This document shows, in pieces, positions 7,213-15,656 of a stretch of 39,476 nucleotides of DNA; position 1 is the stretch's first letter; each line of letters starts with the position of its first letter. The DNA comes from SIG653 sp045578045 (GTDB taxonomy: Bacteria; Bacillota; Clostridia; Oscillospirales; CAG-382): contig JAZNJM010000051.1 in assembly GCA_045578045.1 (NCBI GenBank), forward strand, positions 1 to 39,476. Direction: 5' to 3'. Position numbers and translations under genes: made by a program. The notes below the pieces were generated by a model. The model worked only from the letters and a program-made list of their open reading frames with translations. It searched no databases and had not been told where the DNA came from.

Positions 7213-9258
7213 ATGAACGTAGAAATTCTATCCCCGGCGGGAAGCCCCGAACATTTAAGAGCTGCGGTTTTTGGCGGTGCAGATGGGGTTTATTTAGGAA
7301 CAAAAGAATTCTCAGCAAGGCAGAACGCGGCTAATTTCACGTTTTCAGAGCTTGAAGAAAGCGTTGCTTTTTGTCATACCTATGGGGTGAACGTTTACGT
7401 TGCCGTTAATACTCTCGTTAAAAACAGTGAGCTTGAAAAACTTGTTTCTCTTGCAAAAAAACTTTCTGAAATTAACGTTGACGGAGTTATCCTTCAAGAC
7501 CTTTCCGTTTTAAAGGTCTTTCGTGAGGTTTGTCCTCAAATGCCAATTCACGCTTCAACTCAAATGGCAATTCATAATCTTCAGGGTGCTTTAACTCTCA
7601 GAGAAATGGGGTTTTCAAGAGTTGTTCTTGCGCGCGAGCTGACCTTTGACGAAATAAAAGAAATAACTGAAAAATGTGGAATTGAAACAGAAGTTTTCGT
7701 TCACGGTGCTCATTGTATGTCTGCTTCGGGAATGTGTTATTTATCTTCTTTTATTGGCGGAAGAAGCGGAAACAGAGGAAGATGTGCCCAACCTTGCAGA
7801 CTTGATTTTAAATCGGGCGAGAAAAATTTTTGTCTTTCTTTGAAAGATATGTGTTATATTGAATACGTGAAAAAGCTGTCTGAGGCGGGAGTTGCTTCTC
7901 TTAAAATCGAGGGAAGAATGAAACGCCCCGAATATGCTTATATGTCTTCAAAAACATATAAAAAAGCTGTTCTTTCAGAAAATTATAAATCTGATTTGAA
8001 TCTTTTGAAAAGTGTTTTTTCAAGAAGCGGTTTCACAGATGGATATATTTCTGACAAGAGAAACGAAAATATGTTTGGATACAGAAAAAAAGAAGACGTT
8101 GAAGCATCAACAGACGCTTTGAAAACAATTGGAAAAATTGAAGAATCAAAAAAACTTCCCGTTTCTGTTTCCGTTGAAATTAAAGAAAACAAACCTTTGA
8201 AATTAACCGTTTCTTCTTGCGGAAAAAATGTTTCTGTTTATTCAGAAGAAATATTGACAAGAAATATATTGCTTCCCTCAAAAGAAAGAATTGAGGGTTC
8301 ATTCAGAAAAACAGGCTCAACTCCTTTTTTCGTTGAAAGCTATAATGCAGATATTGATTTATTTCAAGGAGAAACAGAAAAAGCCTTTTCCGTTTCTTCC
8401 CTTAACGCCCTAAGGAGAGAAGCGCTTGAAAAGCTATCTTTTGAGATTTCAAAAAGAAAAGAAAAAGAAACTTGTGAATACGTTTTGCCGAAATTTGAGC
8501 TTAGAAAAGATAAAAAAATACGTCCTGAAATAAGAATAAGGCTTGAAAGGGCAGAACAATCAAAAGAAATATCAGATTTTTTTGGAAAAATAATAATTCC
8601 TTTCAACGAAGCGGAAAAACTTGGAGAAGTTTTTGAAAAGGAAAATATAATTCTTGAATTACCAATCCTTATATATCCTTTTGAAGAAGAAAAGGTTTTT
8701 TCTTATCTTTTGAAATTAAAGAAAAAAGGATATGAAAGTGTTATTTGCGAAAATATTTCGTTTATAAATAGGTTGAAAAAAGAAGGGTTTAAGGTTCATA
8801 CGGGTGCATATCTCAACGTAACCAACGTTCTTGCGTTGGAGGAATATAAAAAAATGGACATTGAAGATTCAACCCTCTCCATAGAAATAAACGCTGGAGA
8901 TATACAGTATTTCTCAAATTCAAAAATCGGTGTTTTAGCATATGGGTTTCTTCCTTTGATGCATTTTCGTGTTTGCCCCTTGAAAGCATCTATTGGATGT
9001 GGAAAATGCGGTGGAAACGGAATAATTAAGGATAGACTCAACAAAGAATTTACCGTTTTATGCAAAAAAAGTTTTGTATCTTTGCTCAATACAGTTCCTC
9101 TTTCTCTTTCGGGAAAAGAATTGATGGTTGATTTTCAGACGCTATATTTCACAAAAGAAAATGAATATCAAGTTAAAAACGTTTTAAAACAGTTTATTTC
9201 GGGTGTTGAACCCGATTATCCGCATACTAAAGGACTTTATTTCAGAAAGGTGCTTTAA
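7213..9258 (+). CDS. U32 family protein with DUF3656 region, RlhA/TrhP1-like
   Basis: A 681-residue U32 'peptidase' family member. Characterised relatives (E. coli RlhA and TrhP, Bacillus TrhP1/TrhP2) take part in prephenate-dependent hydroxylation of RNA rather than in confirmed proteolysis. The N-terminal barrel starts ILSPAGSPEHLRAAV; the family signature EVFVHGAHCMSASGMCYLSS spans 160-179, and GNRGRCAQPCR 186-196. Cys168, Cys175, Cys191 and Cys195 are the four conserved candidate cluster ligands. A middle region (about 375-490) corresponds to DUF3656, and a C-terminal set Cys588/Cys596/Cys599 may bind metal. The ATG follows GGAGAGG closely. The next U32 gene starts 1 bp after the stop, the pairing seen for trhP1-trhP2. 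Confidence 0.85.
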   Translation: MNVEILSPAGSPEHLRAAVFGGADGVYLGTKEFSARQNAANFTFSELEESVAFCHTYGVNVYVAVNTLVKNSELEKLVSLAKKLSEINVDGVILQDLSVLKVFREVCPQMPIHASTQMAIHNLQGALTLREMGFSRVVLARELTFDEIKEITEKCGIETEVFVHGAHCMSASGMCYLSSFIGGRSGNRGRCAQPCRLDFKSGEKNFCLSLKDMCYIEYVKKLSEAGVASLKIEGRMKRPEYAYMSSKTYKKAVLSENYKSDLNLLKSVFSRSGFTDGYISDKRNENMFGYRKKEDVEASTDALKTIGKIEESKKLPVSVSVEIKENKPLKLTVSSCGKNVSVYSEEILTRNILLPSKERIEGSFRKTGSTPFFVESYNADIDLFQGETEKAFSVSSLNALRREALEKLSFEISKRKEKETCEYVLPKFELRKDKKIRPEIRIRLERAEQSKEISDFFGKIIIPFNEAEKLGEVFEKENIILELPILIYPFEEEKVFSYLLKLKKKGYESVICENISFINRLKKEGFKVHTGAYLNVTNVLALEEYKKMDIEDSTLSIEINAGDIQYFSNSKIGVLAYGFLPLMHFRVCPLKASIGCGKCGGNGIIKDRLNKEFTVLCKKSFVSLLNTVPLSLSGKELMVDFQTLYFTKENEYQVKNVLKQFISGVEPDYPHTKGLYFRKVL

Positions 9259-9259
9259 A

Positions 9260-10474
9260 ATGGAAAATAATAACATTAAAATAAAAGGTGAGCTTCTTGC
9301 TCCTTCGGGAGACTTGGAATGTGTTGATACTGCGTTGCATTATGGTGCTGATGCTGTTTACGTTGGGGGAAGACTTCTACAGCTTCGTGCTGCTCAATCT
9401 GGATTTACAGACGAGAAACTTCTTTCCGCAGTGGAAAAGGTTCATCAAAAGGATAAAAAAATATACGTTACAGTTAATTGCTTTGCAAAAGACGGAGAAT
9501 TTGAGCTTTTGCCCGAATATGCAAATTTTCTTTATGAAAGCGGAGTTGACGCGGTTATCGTTTCTGATTTAGGCGTTCTTTCTTCGATAAAAAAACATTG
9601 CCCCGATTTACAAGTTCATATAAGCACTCAAGCAAACTGTATGAATAGCGAAACCGCAAATGTTTATTATAATATGGGGGCTTCAAGAGTTGTTCTTGCG
9701 AGAGAATTAAGTCTTGAAGATATTAAAACTCTTAGGGCAAAAACTCCAAAGAGCTTAGAGCTTGAAGCATTCGTTCACGGAGCTATGTGTATGGCGCATT
9801 CGGGAAGATGTCTTATTAGCTCTTATTTAACAAATCGAAGCGCAAACAGAGGAGCTTGTTCACAGCCTTGTCGCTGGAGCTACTATCTTGTTGAAAAAAC
9901 ACGCCCAGGCGTTTATATTCCCATAGAACAAGAAGGCGAAGCAACGCAGATTCTAAGCTCCCACGACCTTAATTGTGTTAGTATTCTTAAAGAGATTGAA
10001 GAAGCGGGTATTTGTTCCTTTAAAATAGAGGGGAGAATGAAAACTGCATATTACGTTGCTTCTGTAGTCAATGCATACAGACGTGTTATGGATGGCGTTA
10101 TGTCAAAAGAAGAAGCTGAGGAAGAGTTAACCCTGATGACACATCGACCTTATTCAACGGGTTTTTATTATGGTGCGGTTAAAAAAGAACCGTTTAATGA
10201 TGGACTTTATCATCATAGCGGTATGTTTATCGCAACCGTAAAAGAAAAAACGTCAAAGGGCGCATACATTCAGATGAGAAACCGCTTTTCAGTGGGAGAC
10301 GTTTTAGAGCTTATGTCTGTTGATGCGGGGATAGTTCCTTTTACCGTTGAAAAGATTGTGGGAGAAGAAGGAGAAAAAAGCGTTTGCGATTTTCCAATGG
10401 AAATTGTTGAAATCAATTTGCCTGAATGTGCAAAGGCTGGAGATATGATCAGAAAGCGTGTTAAAGGCTGTTGA
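9260..10474 (+). CDS. U32 family tRNA hydroxylation protein, TrhP (YegQ)-like
   Basis: A 404-residue second U32 protein, without DUF3656. The signature LEAFVHGAMCMAHSGRC runs to Cys184, with Cys177, Cys184, Cys200 and Cys204 as the conserved set in NRGACSQPCRW. The downstream block ILSSHDLNCVSILKEIEEAGICSFKIEGRMK is typical of the YegQ/TrhP branch, which forms 5-hydroxyuridine at the tRNA wobble position. The ATG at 9260 starts 1 bp after the previous stop, with GAAAGGTG upstream. YhbY follows at 31 bp, so RNA-related genes cluster here. The tRNA substrate is inferred from the family. Confidence 0.87.
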   Translation: MENNNIKIKGELLAPSGDLECVDTALHYGADAVYVGGRLLQLRAAQSGFTDEKLLSAVEKVHQKDKKIYVTVNCFAKDGEFELLPEYANFLYESGVDAVIVSDLGVLSSIKKHCPDLQVHISTQANCMNSETANVYYNMGASRVVLARELSLEDIKTLRAKTPKSLELEAFVHGAMCMAHSGRCLISSYLTNRSANRGACSQPCRWSYYLVEKTRPGVYIPIEQEGEATQILSSHDLNCVSILKEIEEAGICSFKIEGRMKTAYYVASVVNAYRRVMDGVMSKEEAEEELTLMTHRPYSTGFYYGAVKKEPFNDGLYHHSGMFIATVKEKTSKGAYIQMRNRFSVGDVLELMSVDAGIVPFTVEKIVGEEGEKSVCDFPMEIVEINLPECAKAGDMIRKRVKGC

Positions 10475-10505
10475 TTTTAAAGAAATATAAGGAGATATAA
10501 AAATT

Positions 10506-10799
10506 ATGATAACAACAAAACAAAGAGCATATTTAAGAGGTCTTGCAAATGGCATAGATTCAATTATTCAGATGGGAAAAGGAGAAGTTACTGAAAACTG
10601 GCTTAAAACGGTTTCAGATGCTCTTGAGGCGAGAGAGCTTGTTAAAATAACGGTTCTTGAAACGTGTGCATACACTCCAAGAGAGCTTTCGGACGCTGTT
10701 TGTCAGCTTTTGGAATGTGATGCGGTTCAGACAATCGGAAGAAAAATCGTTCTCTATAAAGAAAGCAAGGAAAATAAGAAGATATATCTTCCTAAATAA
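10506..10799 (+). CDS. YhbY-type RNA-binding (CRM domain) protein
   Basis: A 97-residue protein that consists of a single CRM domain. It opens with TTKQRAYLRGLANGIDSIIQMGKGEVT, followed by DALEARELVKITVLE and the C-terminal IGRKIVLYK, as in bacterial YhbY, which associates with pre-50S ribosomal particles. AAGGAGAT lies about 10 nt before the ATG. It sits in tandem with the two U32 genes, supporting an RNA-maturation neighbourhood, and 28 bp before a GNAT gene. Confidence 0.9.
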   Translation: MITTKQRAYLRGLANGIDSIIQMGKGEVTENWLKTVSDALEARELVKITVLETCAYTPRELSDAVCQLLECDAVQTIGRKIVLYKESKENKKIYLPK

Positions 10800-10827
10800 A
10801 CGGATTTTTGTAAAGGGAGGGATTCTT

Positions 10828-11301
10828 TTGAAAATACGAAACGCTGAAGAAAAAGATATTGAGAGAATTTTAAAGCTGCTTTTACAAGTTAATAACGTTC
10901 ACGCTGAGGGGAGACCTGATATTTTCAAAAAAGATATGCGTAAATATACAAAAGCTCAGATTGAAGACCTTTTAAATGAGAAAGATATGTATATATACGT
11001 TGCTGTTGATGAAAAAGACGAATGTGTTGGATATTCCTTTTGTCAATTCAGCGAGATAAAGGACGGAACAAATCTTGTTCCACGAAAAACCGTTTATATA
11101 GACGATATATGCGTTGATTCTTCCTTGAGAGGGAAAGGAATAGGAACTTTGCTTTATGAACATTCTGTATCTGAGGCTGAAAAAATGGGGTGTTACAACG
11201 TAACGCTCAACGTTTGGAGCTTTAACGCTTCCGCTATGCGTTTTTATGAAAAATGTGGAATGAAACCGCTTAAAACCGTTATGGAAAGGGTTTTGAAATA
11301 G
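10828..11301 (+). CDS. GNAT family N-acetyltransferase
   Basis: A 157-residue acetyl-CoA-dependent acyltransferase fold. The acetyl-CoA loop is VYIDDICVDSSLRGKGIGTLLYEH, with the R-G-K-G-I-G motif at 101-106. The C-terminal NVTLNVWSFNASAMRFYEKCGMKP is the standard motif B. The substrate is unknown. The start is TTG at 10828, 7 nt after AAGGGAGG, better supported than any upstream in-frame codon. A second, sequence-divergent GNAT gene follows 20 bp later. Confidence 0.85.
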   Translation: MKIRNAEEKDIERILKLLLQVNNVHAEGRPDIFKKDMRKYTKAQIEDLLNEKDMYIYVAVDEKDECVGYSFCQFSEIKDGTNLVPRKTVYIDDICVDSSLRGKGIGTLLYEHSVSEAEKMGCYNVTLNVWSFNASAMRFYEKCGMKPLKTVMERVLK

Positions 11302-11320
11302 CTTTTAAGGGTGAGAAAAA

Positions 11321-11779
11321 ATGGATTTTAATATTATATATATAAGGGAAGAACATAGAGAAGAAGTATTTTCTATGATGCGTGATTTTTATTCTTCCCC
11401 CGCTGTTCTTTCAAACGGCTCTGAAGAGATTTTTACATCTGATATTAACGAGTGTATTGGAGAAAATCCATATATTGAAGGTTACGTTTTTGAAAAAAAC
11501 GATGCTTCGGAAAAAGGTGTATTGTTGGGATATGCAATGCTTTCAAAAGGCTTTTCGACAGAGTCGGGGAAAAACAGAATTTGGATAGAAGACCTTTTTA
11601 TCAAAGAGGAATACAGAGGTTTTGGTGTCGGGAAAAAGTTTCTTGATTTTGTTAGCAATAAATACGAAAGCTGTGTTATTCGTCTTGACGTTGAAGAAGA
11701 AAACGAAAAAGCAGTTGAATTATATAAAAAATGTGGCTTCGAAGTTATTCCATATATGGAAATGATAAAAAATTCATAA
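11321..11779 (+). CDS. GNAT family N-acetyltransferase
   Basis: A 152-residue GNAT protein. The core IWIEDLFIKEEYRGFGVGKKFLDF has R-G-F-G-V-G at 99-104, and DVEEENEKAVELYKKCGF forms the C-terminal part. It belongs to the general group of small-molecule or protein N-acetyltransferases; substrate unknown. AAGGGTGAG precedes the ATG. It is probably the last gene of the U32-YhbY-GNAT run; a new promoter lies about 95 bp after its stop. Confidence 0.83.
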   Translation: MDFNIIYIREEHREEVFSMMRDFYSSPAVLSNGSEEIFTSDINECIGENPYIEGYVFEKNDASEKGVLLGYAMLSKGFSTESGKNRIWIEDLFIKEEYRGFGVGKKFLDFVSNKYESCVIRLDVEEENEKAVELYKKCGFEVIPYMEMIKNS

Positions 11780-11872
11780 TTGAATAGTTTAGTTTATATT
11801 ATACGTTGAGTCTTAGAACGGATAATTTTTAGAAAAATATTCTACTAAGAGAGACAAAAAAATACAAAACTA

Positions 11873-11901
11873 TTGACAAATAAGAAAAAATGAAGTATAA
11901 T
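11873..11901 (+). promoter_or_regulatory. Perfect sigma-A promoter
   Basis: TTGACA (11873-11878), 17-bp spacer, TATAAT (11896-11901). It drives the 567-residue exported protein and probably the zinc-ribbon gene. The leader of about 75 nt contains a short CCGC-AGAA-GCGG hairpin right at the expected transcript start. Confidence 0.88.
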
Positions 11902-11984
11902 AAAGCCGCAGAAGCGGTATGAAAATGAATTTTCTTTTCTGTCATCTGCAATATTTATAATTCACTTTTTCAAGGAGGAAAAAA

Positions 11985-13688
11985 ATGAAAAAATCAGTTA
12001 AAATAGCAATAATTGCTATTGTTGCGGTTCTTGTTGTTGCAGGTTCTATTACAGCTATTTTTTGGAGCAATATTTCAAACGCAATAGCAAAGACAACAAA
12101 AACACCGGAAGAATACTATGTTTACGTTGAAAAATCCAACCTCGAAACAACAACGTCAACTTTCTATTCTCTTTTGAATCTTGGCGATTCTAAAAAAGAA
12201 TTTAAAGAAGGCACAAAGTTTTCTGTGAAGTTAGAAATGGGAGATGGAATTTCTGACGTTGCAGACCTTGTTTTGGGTTCATCTGAAAGTATCAACTGGC
12301 TTAAGAGCGTTGAATTTTCAGGTGTTGCTCACGTTTCTAATGACCTTTTATCAGGTTCTTTCAAAGGAACTCTCAATGAAAAAGATATTATCGAAGCATC
12401 AATGATTGCTGATATTAAAACTGAGAATATGTATTTCAACGTTCCTTTGCTCACGGGAGATAAGTTTATTAAATTTTCAAATGACGCTTCCGAAGGCGAA
12501 ACAAGCGGTGATTCGTTTGAAAGTATAATGGAAGAAAATCCAGTATTCTCAATTCTTTCAGAGCTTGATCAAGAAGACATTGACAAAATTCTTCCATCTG
12601 AAAAGGTTTTTGCAGAGCTTCTTGTTAAATATTTTAACGTTCTCGTTAATAATCTTGGAGAAGCTGAAACAACTTCCGATACTCTTAATATTGACGGTGT
12701 TTCTCAATCTTGTACCCTTATTACGCTTAAAGTTGACGAAAAAGACTTTTTCAACGGAATAAAGGCAGTTTTAAATGAAGTAAAAACAGACAAAGAGATT
12801 GAAAAAATTGTCAGAGCTTATGCTGTTCAGATAGAAGAAGATCCTGATGCTCTTATGGACGATTTTGTAAAGAGTGTTTTCTTTGCAATTGAAGACGTTG
12901 AAAAGAGTATAACAGAGCTTTCTGAAAAATCTGAAAGCGAAATTGCAGAAGAAGAAGTAACGCTCAAAACTTGGGTTAACAAAAAAGGAAACATTGTTGC
13001 AAGAAAATTTGGAGTTAAAAAAGGTGAATTTTTCTTAGGAAATGCTAAAAAAGGTTCTGACCTTGCAACATCGGTTTATTATAAAGACGAAGAAGGCAAA
13101 GAGATTGTTAAGTTCTCTGGAAAAGGCACGTTAAAAGGCGATAAACTTTCAGGAAATTATGCTTTGAAATTTGAAGATAAAGAAATTATCAAAGTTAACG
13201 TTGCTGATTTCGACCTTGGTGCGTTAGAAGATGATTACGAAGTATATGGTAAATTCACCGTTTCCGTTGGTTCAGACCTTGTTGAAACAGTTTTTGGAGA
13301 AAGCGAAGTTTCCGAAGAAATTTTGAATCTTGTTAAAACTGCGGAGATTAAATTTGATTTTGGCAAAAAGGCTTTTGCTTTTGAAATAGCAACAAACAAT
13401 AAAACTTGCATTAAAATAAGCGCATCTGAAACAAAAATCGATTATGCAGATTCCGTTATCCCCGAAGAAAGCAAAACTGTTGATATAACAGATGAAGAAG
13501 CTCTTGGCGAAATGCTTGCAGAATTCAACGTTGAAACAATTATTAATAAGCTCATTGAAGCAGGTGTTCCTCAGGAACTTATTGATGGAATGACCGCTGA
13601 AGATGATTATGAAGACGATTGGGGCGATGAAGACTGGGGAGATTTTGAAGACTATGAAAACACAGTTGAGCCTTTTGGAGAATTATAA
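11985..13688 (+). CDS. Large acidic membrane-anchored exported protein, unknown
   Basis: Not recognised. The 567 residues start with a Lys-rich N-terminus and a hydrophobic helix (about 6-28), followed by a long extracellular part without cysteine pairs or enzyme motifs. The body has repeated beta-strand-like stretches (VEFSGVAHVSNDLLSGSFKGTL; FSGKGTLKGDKLSGNYALKF) that recall lipid- or solute-carrier-like beta folds, but no homology is claimed. The last 40 residues are very acidic and aromatic (DDYEDDWGDEDWGDFEDYE). A perfect promoter and a consensus AAGGAGG site predict high expression, which suggests an abundant surface protein. The zinc-ribbon gene follows after 3 bp. Confidence 0.75.
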   Translation: MKKSVKIAIIAIVAVLVVAGSITAIFWSNISNAIAKTTKTPEEYYVYVEKSNLETTTSTFYSLLNLGDSKKEFKEGTKFSVKLEMGDGISDVADLVLGSSESINWLKSVEFSGVAHVSNDLLSGSFKGTLNEKDIIEASMIADIKTENMYFNVPLLTGDKFIKFSNDASEGETSGDSFESIMEENPVFSILSELDQEDIDKILPSEKVFAELLVKYFNVLVNNLGEAETTSDTLNIDGVSQSCTLITLKVDEKDFFNGIKAVLNEVKTDKEIEKIVRAYAVQIEEDPDALMDDFVKSVFFAIEDVEKSITELSEKSESEIAEEEVTLKTWVNKKGNIVARKFGVKKGEFFLGNAKKGSDLATSVYYKDEEGKEIVKFSGKGTLKGDKLSGNYALKFEDKEIIKVNVADFDLGALEDDYEVYGKFTVSVGSDLVETVFGESEVSEEILNLVKTAEIKFDFGKKAFAFEIATNNKTCIKISASETKIDYADSVIPEESKTVDITDEEALGEMLAEFNVETIINKLIEAGVPQELIDGMTAEDDYEDDWGDEDWGDFEDYENTVEPFGEL

Positions 13689-13691
13689 TTA

Positions 13692-13916
13692 ATGAAATAC
13701 ATAAATACTTGTCCAAAATGCAAAAGTAACGATATTGTCCGATTCGATGGCTCCAAAGGGCCGTATGGTGCGGGAAATAATGTTATGGTGGGCAACACCG
13801 TTTTTTCCGCTGTCAACGTTAACAGATATATTTGTTGTAACTGCGGATTTACAGAAGAATGGATAGATAGAGAAGATTTGGAAAAGATCAAAAGTAGCAA
13901 AAAAGCTAAAAGATAA
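13692..13916 (+). CDS. Small zinc-ribbon protein
   Basis: A 74-residue protein with two cysteine knuckles, CPKC (7-10) and CCNC (48-51), separated by a Gly/Asn-rich loop. This is a typical one-zinc ribbon. The C-terminus is Lys-rich (KIKSSKKAKR). Such small proteins may bind nucleic acid or act in protein contacts; no specific role is shown. It starts 3 bp after the large exported protein, with GGAG 11 nt before the ATG, and is followed by a strong terminator. Confidence 0.75.
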   Translation: MKYINTCPKCKSNDIVRFDGSKGPYGAGNNVMVGNTVFSAVNVNRYICCNCGFTEEWIDREDLEKIKSSKKAKR

Positions 13917-14004
13917 GTTTTTAAGTGTTTCAAAAAAGCCTTTTTAAAGCAACAAAAAAGTTTATGTGAGCTTTGATAGCTTTTATACGTTTAAAAAAAT
14001 GTTT

Positions 14005-14032
14005 TGCCCACCGACTTCGGTGGGCAATTTTT
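14005..14032 (+). terminator. Strong hairpin terminator
   Basis: A 9-bp stem TGCCCACCG (14005-14013) and its complement (14018-14026) with an ACTT loop, then ATTTTTAATTTTC. It ends the exported protein/zinc-ribbon transcript. Confidence 0.9.
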
Positions 14033-14123
14033 AATTTTCTGTTTTTTTAAAAGGTTTATCGCAGTTTTTATTTGAGGGTTTGTTTCTGATATTCAAATAC
14101 GATTTCAATTTCAAAGGTGGGCT

Positions 14124-14627
14124 ATGAATAAAGTTATAGTAATAGGTTGTCCTGGAAGCGGAAAAAGTACCTTTTCGAGAGAGCTTCACAAATTAACTCA
14201 TATTCCTCTTTATTATCTTGATATGATATATTGGAATAAAGATAAGACAACCGTTTCAAAAACAGTTTTTCTTCAACGCCTTTCAAATATCATAAAAAAA
14301 GAAAAATGGATAATAGACGGAAACTACGGTTCAACAATGAAAATACGCCTTGATGAATGTGATACGGTGTTTTTCCTTGATTATCAGGTAGAGGTTTGCC
14401 TTGAAGGCGTTTTGTCAAGAAGAGGGAAGAAAAGAGAGGATATGCCTTGGATTGAAGATGAAAACCATATTGACGAGGAGTTTATTCAGTTTATTAAAAA
14501 CTATAATTCAGAAAGCCGTCCAAAAGTTATAGAGCTTTTGAATATGTGTTTCAACAAAAAAATATATATATTTAAAACAAGAGCTGATGGAGACCGTTTT
14601 TTAAATGAACTAAAAATGTGTCTGTGA
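14124..14627 (+). CDS. P-loop kinase-like protein (FlaR/adenylate kinase-like)
   Basis: A 167-residue protein with Walker A GCPGSGKST at 8-16, HIPLYYLDMIYW, and WIIDGNYGSTMKIRLDECDTVFFLDY, the arrangement of the AAA-type kinase-like group often labelled 'DNA topology modulation protein FlaR'. That label rests on old work and should not be read as a function; a nucleotide or small-molecule kinase is more likely. AAAGGTGG precedes the ATG. It opens a group with a DUF6054-like gene, two paralogous membrane proteins and an FMN split-barrel gene. Confidence 0.8.
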   Translation: MNKVIVIGCPGSGKSTFSRELHKLTHIPLYYLDMIYWNKDKTTVSKTVFLQRLSNIIKKEKWIIDGNYGSTMKIRLDECDTVFFLDYQVEVCLEGVLSRRGKKREDMPWIEDENHIDEEFIQFIKNYNSESRPKVIELLNMCFNKKIYIFKTRADGDRFLNELKMCL

Positions 14628-14691
14628 TTTATTGAAAATAGTTTAAAGTTAGAAATTTTTATTGAATAATTATCAGAAAGGAAAAAACGGC

Positions 14692-15018
14692 GTGGCAAAA
14701 TTTGAAAAAGTCATAAACGGAGATTTCGTTGAGATATTAAATAGAATAGAAAGTGGAATCTTGCACGGTAGTGTTTCCGCATCACTTGAAGATAGCAGCG
14801 ATTTTCGAAGCGGTGATGCTCGTTGTAGTATTCGTGTTTTTGAGAGATATAGTTATTGGGGAAAAAATCGTGTTAGCCTTAGCGTTACTTTGTTTCAGAA
14901 TGGGAATAATCCTATTTGTGTTTCGGCTATAACTTCTGGCGGAAGTCAGGCGATGTTTTTTAAGGTCAACACCATTGGAGAAGATGCTTTTCTTGAAAAG
15001 CTCATTGATTTGTTGTGA
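14692..15018 (+). CDS. DUF6054-like small protein
   Basis: A 108-residue soluble protein. The pattern AKFEKVINGDFVEILNRIESGILHGSVSASLEDSSDF, followed by RVFERYSYWGKNRVSLSVTLF and AITSGGSQAMFFKVNTIGEDAFLEKL, resembles what I remember of the DUF6054 family; function unknown. The start is GTG at 14692, with AGAAAGGA about 10 nt upstream; a TTG at 14662 is possible but lacks a binding site. It lies between the P-loop protein gene and the first of two paralogous membrane proteins. Confidence 0.7.
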   Translation: MAKFEKVINGDFVEILNRIESGILHGSVSASLEDSSDFRSGDARCSIRVFERYSYWGKNRVSLSVTLFQNGNNPICVSAITSGGSQAMFFKVNTIGEDAFLEKLIDLL

Positions 15019-15036
15019 AATATTTTGAAGAGATTT

Positions 15037-15633
15037 ATGGGACTTTATAATATTAATGTGAATAGTTTTGTATTCCTAATAGATAAATTGCTTTTGGTTC
15101 TCCCTGTGGCGTTTTTGGTGGTTGCGGCTTTGAATTTTGGCTTGGATAGTCTGTTTCTTTGCATCAGTATGATAATATTTAAAGTCGAAAACAAGAAACA
15201 TATATATAAACAATATATAGTCAAAATATTCGTAGCAGGTCTGTTTGTTGATTTAATAGTGTTTATAATTATGATTTTTTTGTCTTACTATGATATATAT
15301 GAGGTAGAAGAAGCTCTCATCACTATTCCCGTTTTCATAATCTCTATGCTTGTTGCTTTTATATTTAATTATTTTATAACGTTTAAGATCTCACCAAATG
15401 AAACACCAAAGAATGAGCTTAAAGTTTTCAAAAGCCATTTTATAACGTTTAGGAACGAACAAAAAGAGGAAACAATAAATGAGCCTCAAAACTCTAAAAA
15501 TGGTTATAAAAAGTCTCGAATAGTATTTTCGTGCATATTTGCTGTTGCGACAGCCCCTTGGTCCTTCGTTCTTCCCCTTGAGTGCACTGAGTGGTTTTAT
15601 ATACTGCTAATTAAATATTTTAATTTTTATTAG
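15037..15633 (+). CDS. Membrane protein, paralog of the next gene
   Basis: Unknown family. The 198-residue protein has about four or five hydrophobic segments. It is clearly related to the next gene product. Shared landmarks are VLP near the first helix, a conserved D-S hinge, ENKKHIYKQYIVKIF (NNKKHFYKKKIINVF in the neighbour), TIPVFIISMLVAFIFNYFITFK (TIPAVIISAIMIFLLNYFKTFK), and the C-terminal TAPWSFVLP (TAPYTFMIP). This copy carries an extra hydrophilic insert of about 25 residues before the last helix. The start at 15037 has only a weak GAAGAG; TTG at 15025 is possible. Confidence 0.65.
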   Translation: MGLYNINVNSFVFLIDKLLLVLPVAFLVVAALNFGLDSLFLCISMIIFKVENKKHIYKQYIVKIFVAGLFVDLIVFIIMIFLSYYDIYEVEEALITIPVFIISMLVAFIFNYFITFKISPNETPKNELKVFKSHFITFRNEQKEETINEPQNSKNGYKKSRIVFSCIFAVATAPWSFVLPLECTEWFYILLIKYFNFY

Positions 15634-15656
15634 TTTTAAATATGAGGTGTAGCATA

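Noticed and set aside
11905..11916. CCGC-AGAA-GCGG hairpin at the start of the leader of the large exported protein
   Set aside because: Only 4 bp; could stabilise the 5' end but gives no evidence for a riboswitch.
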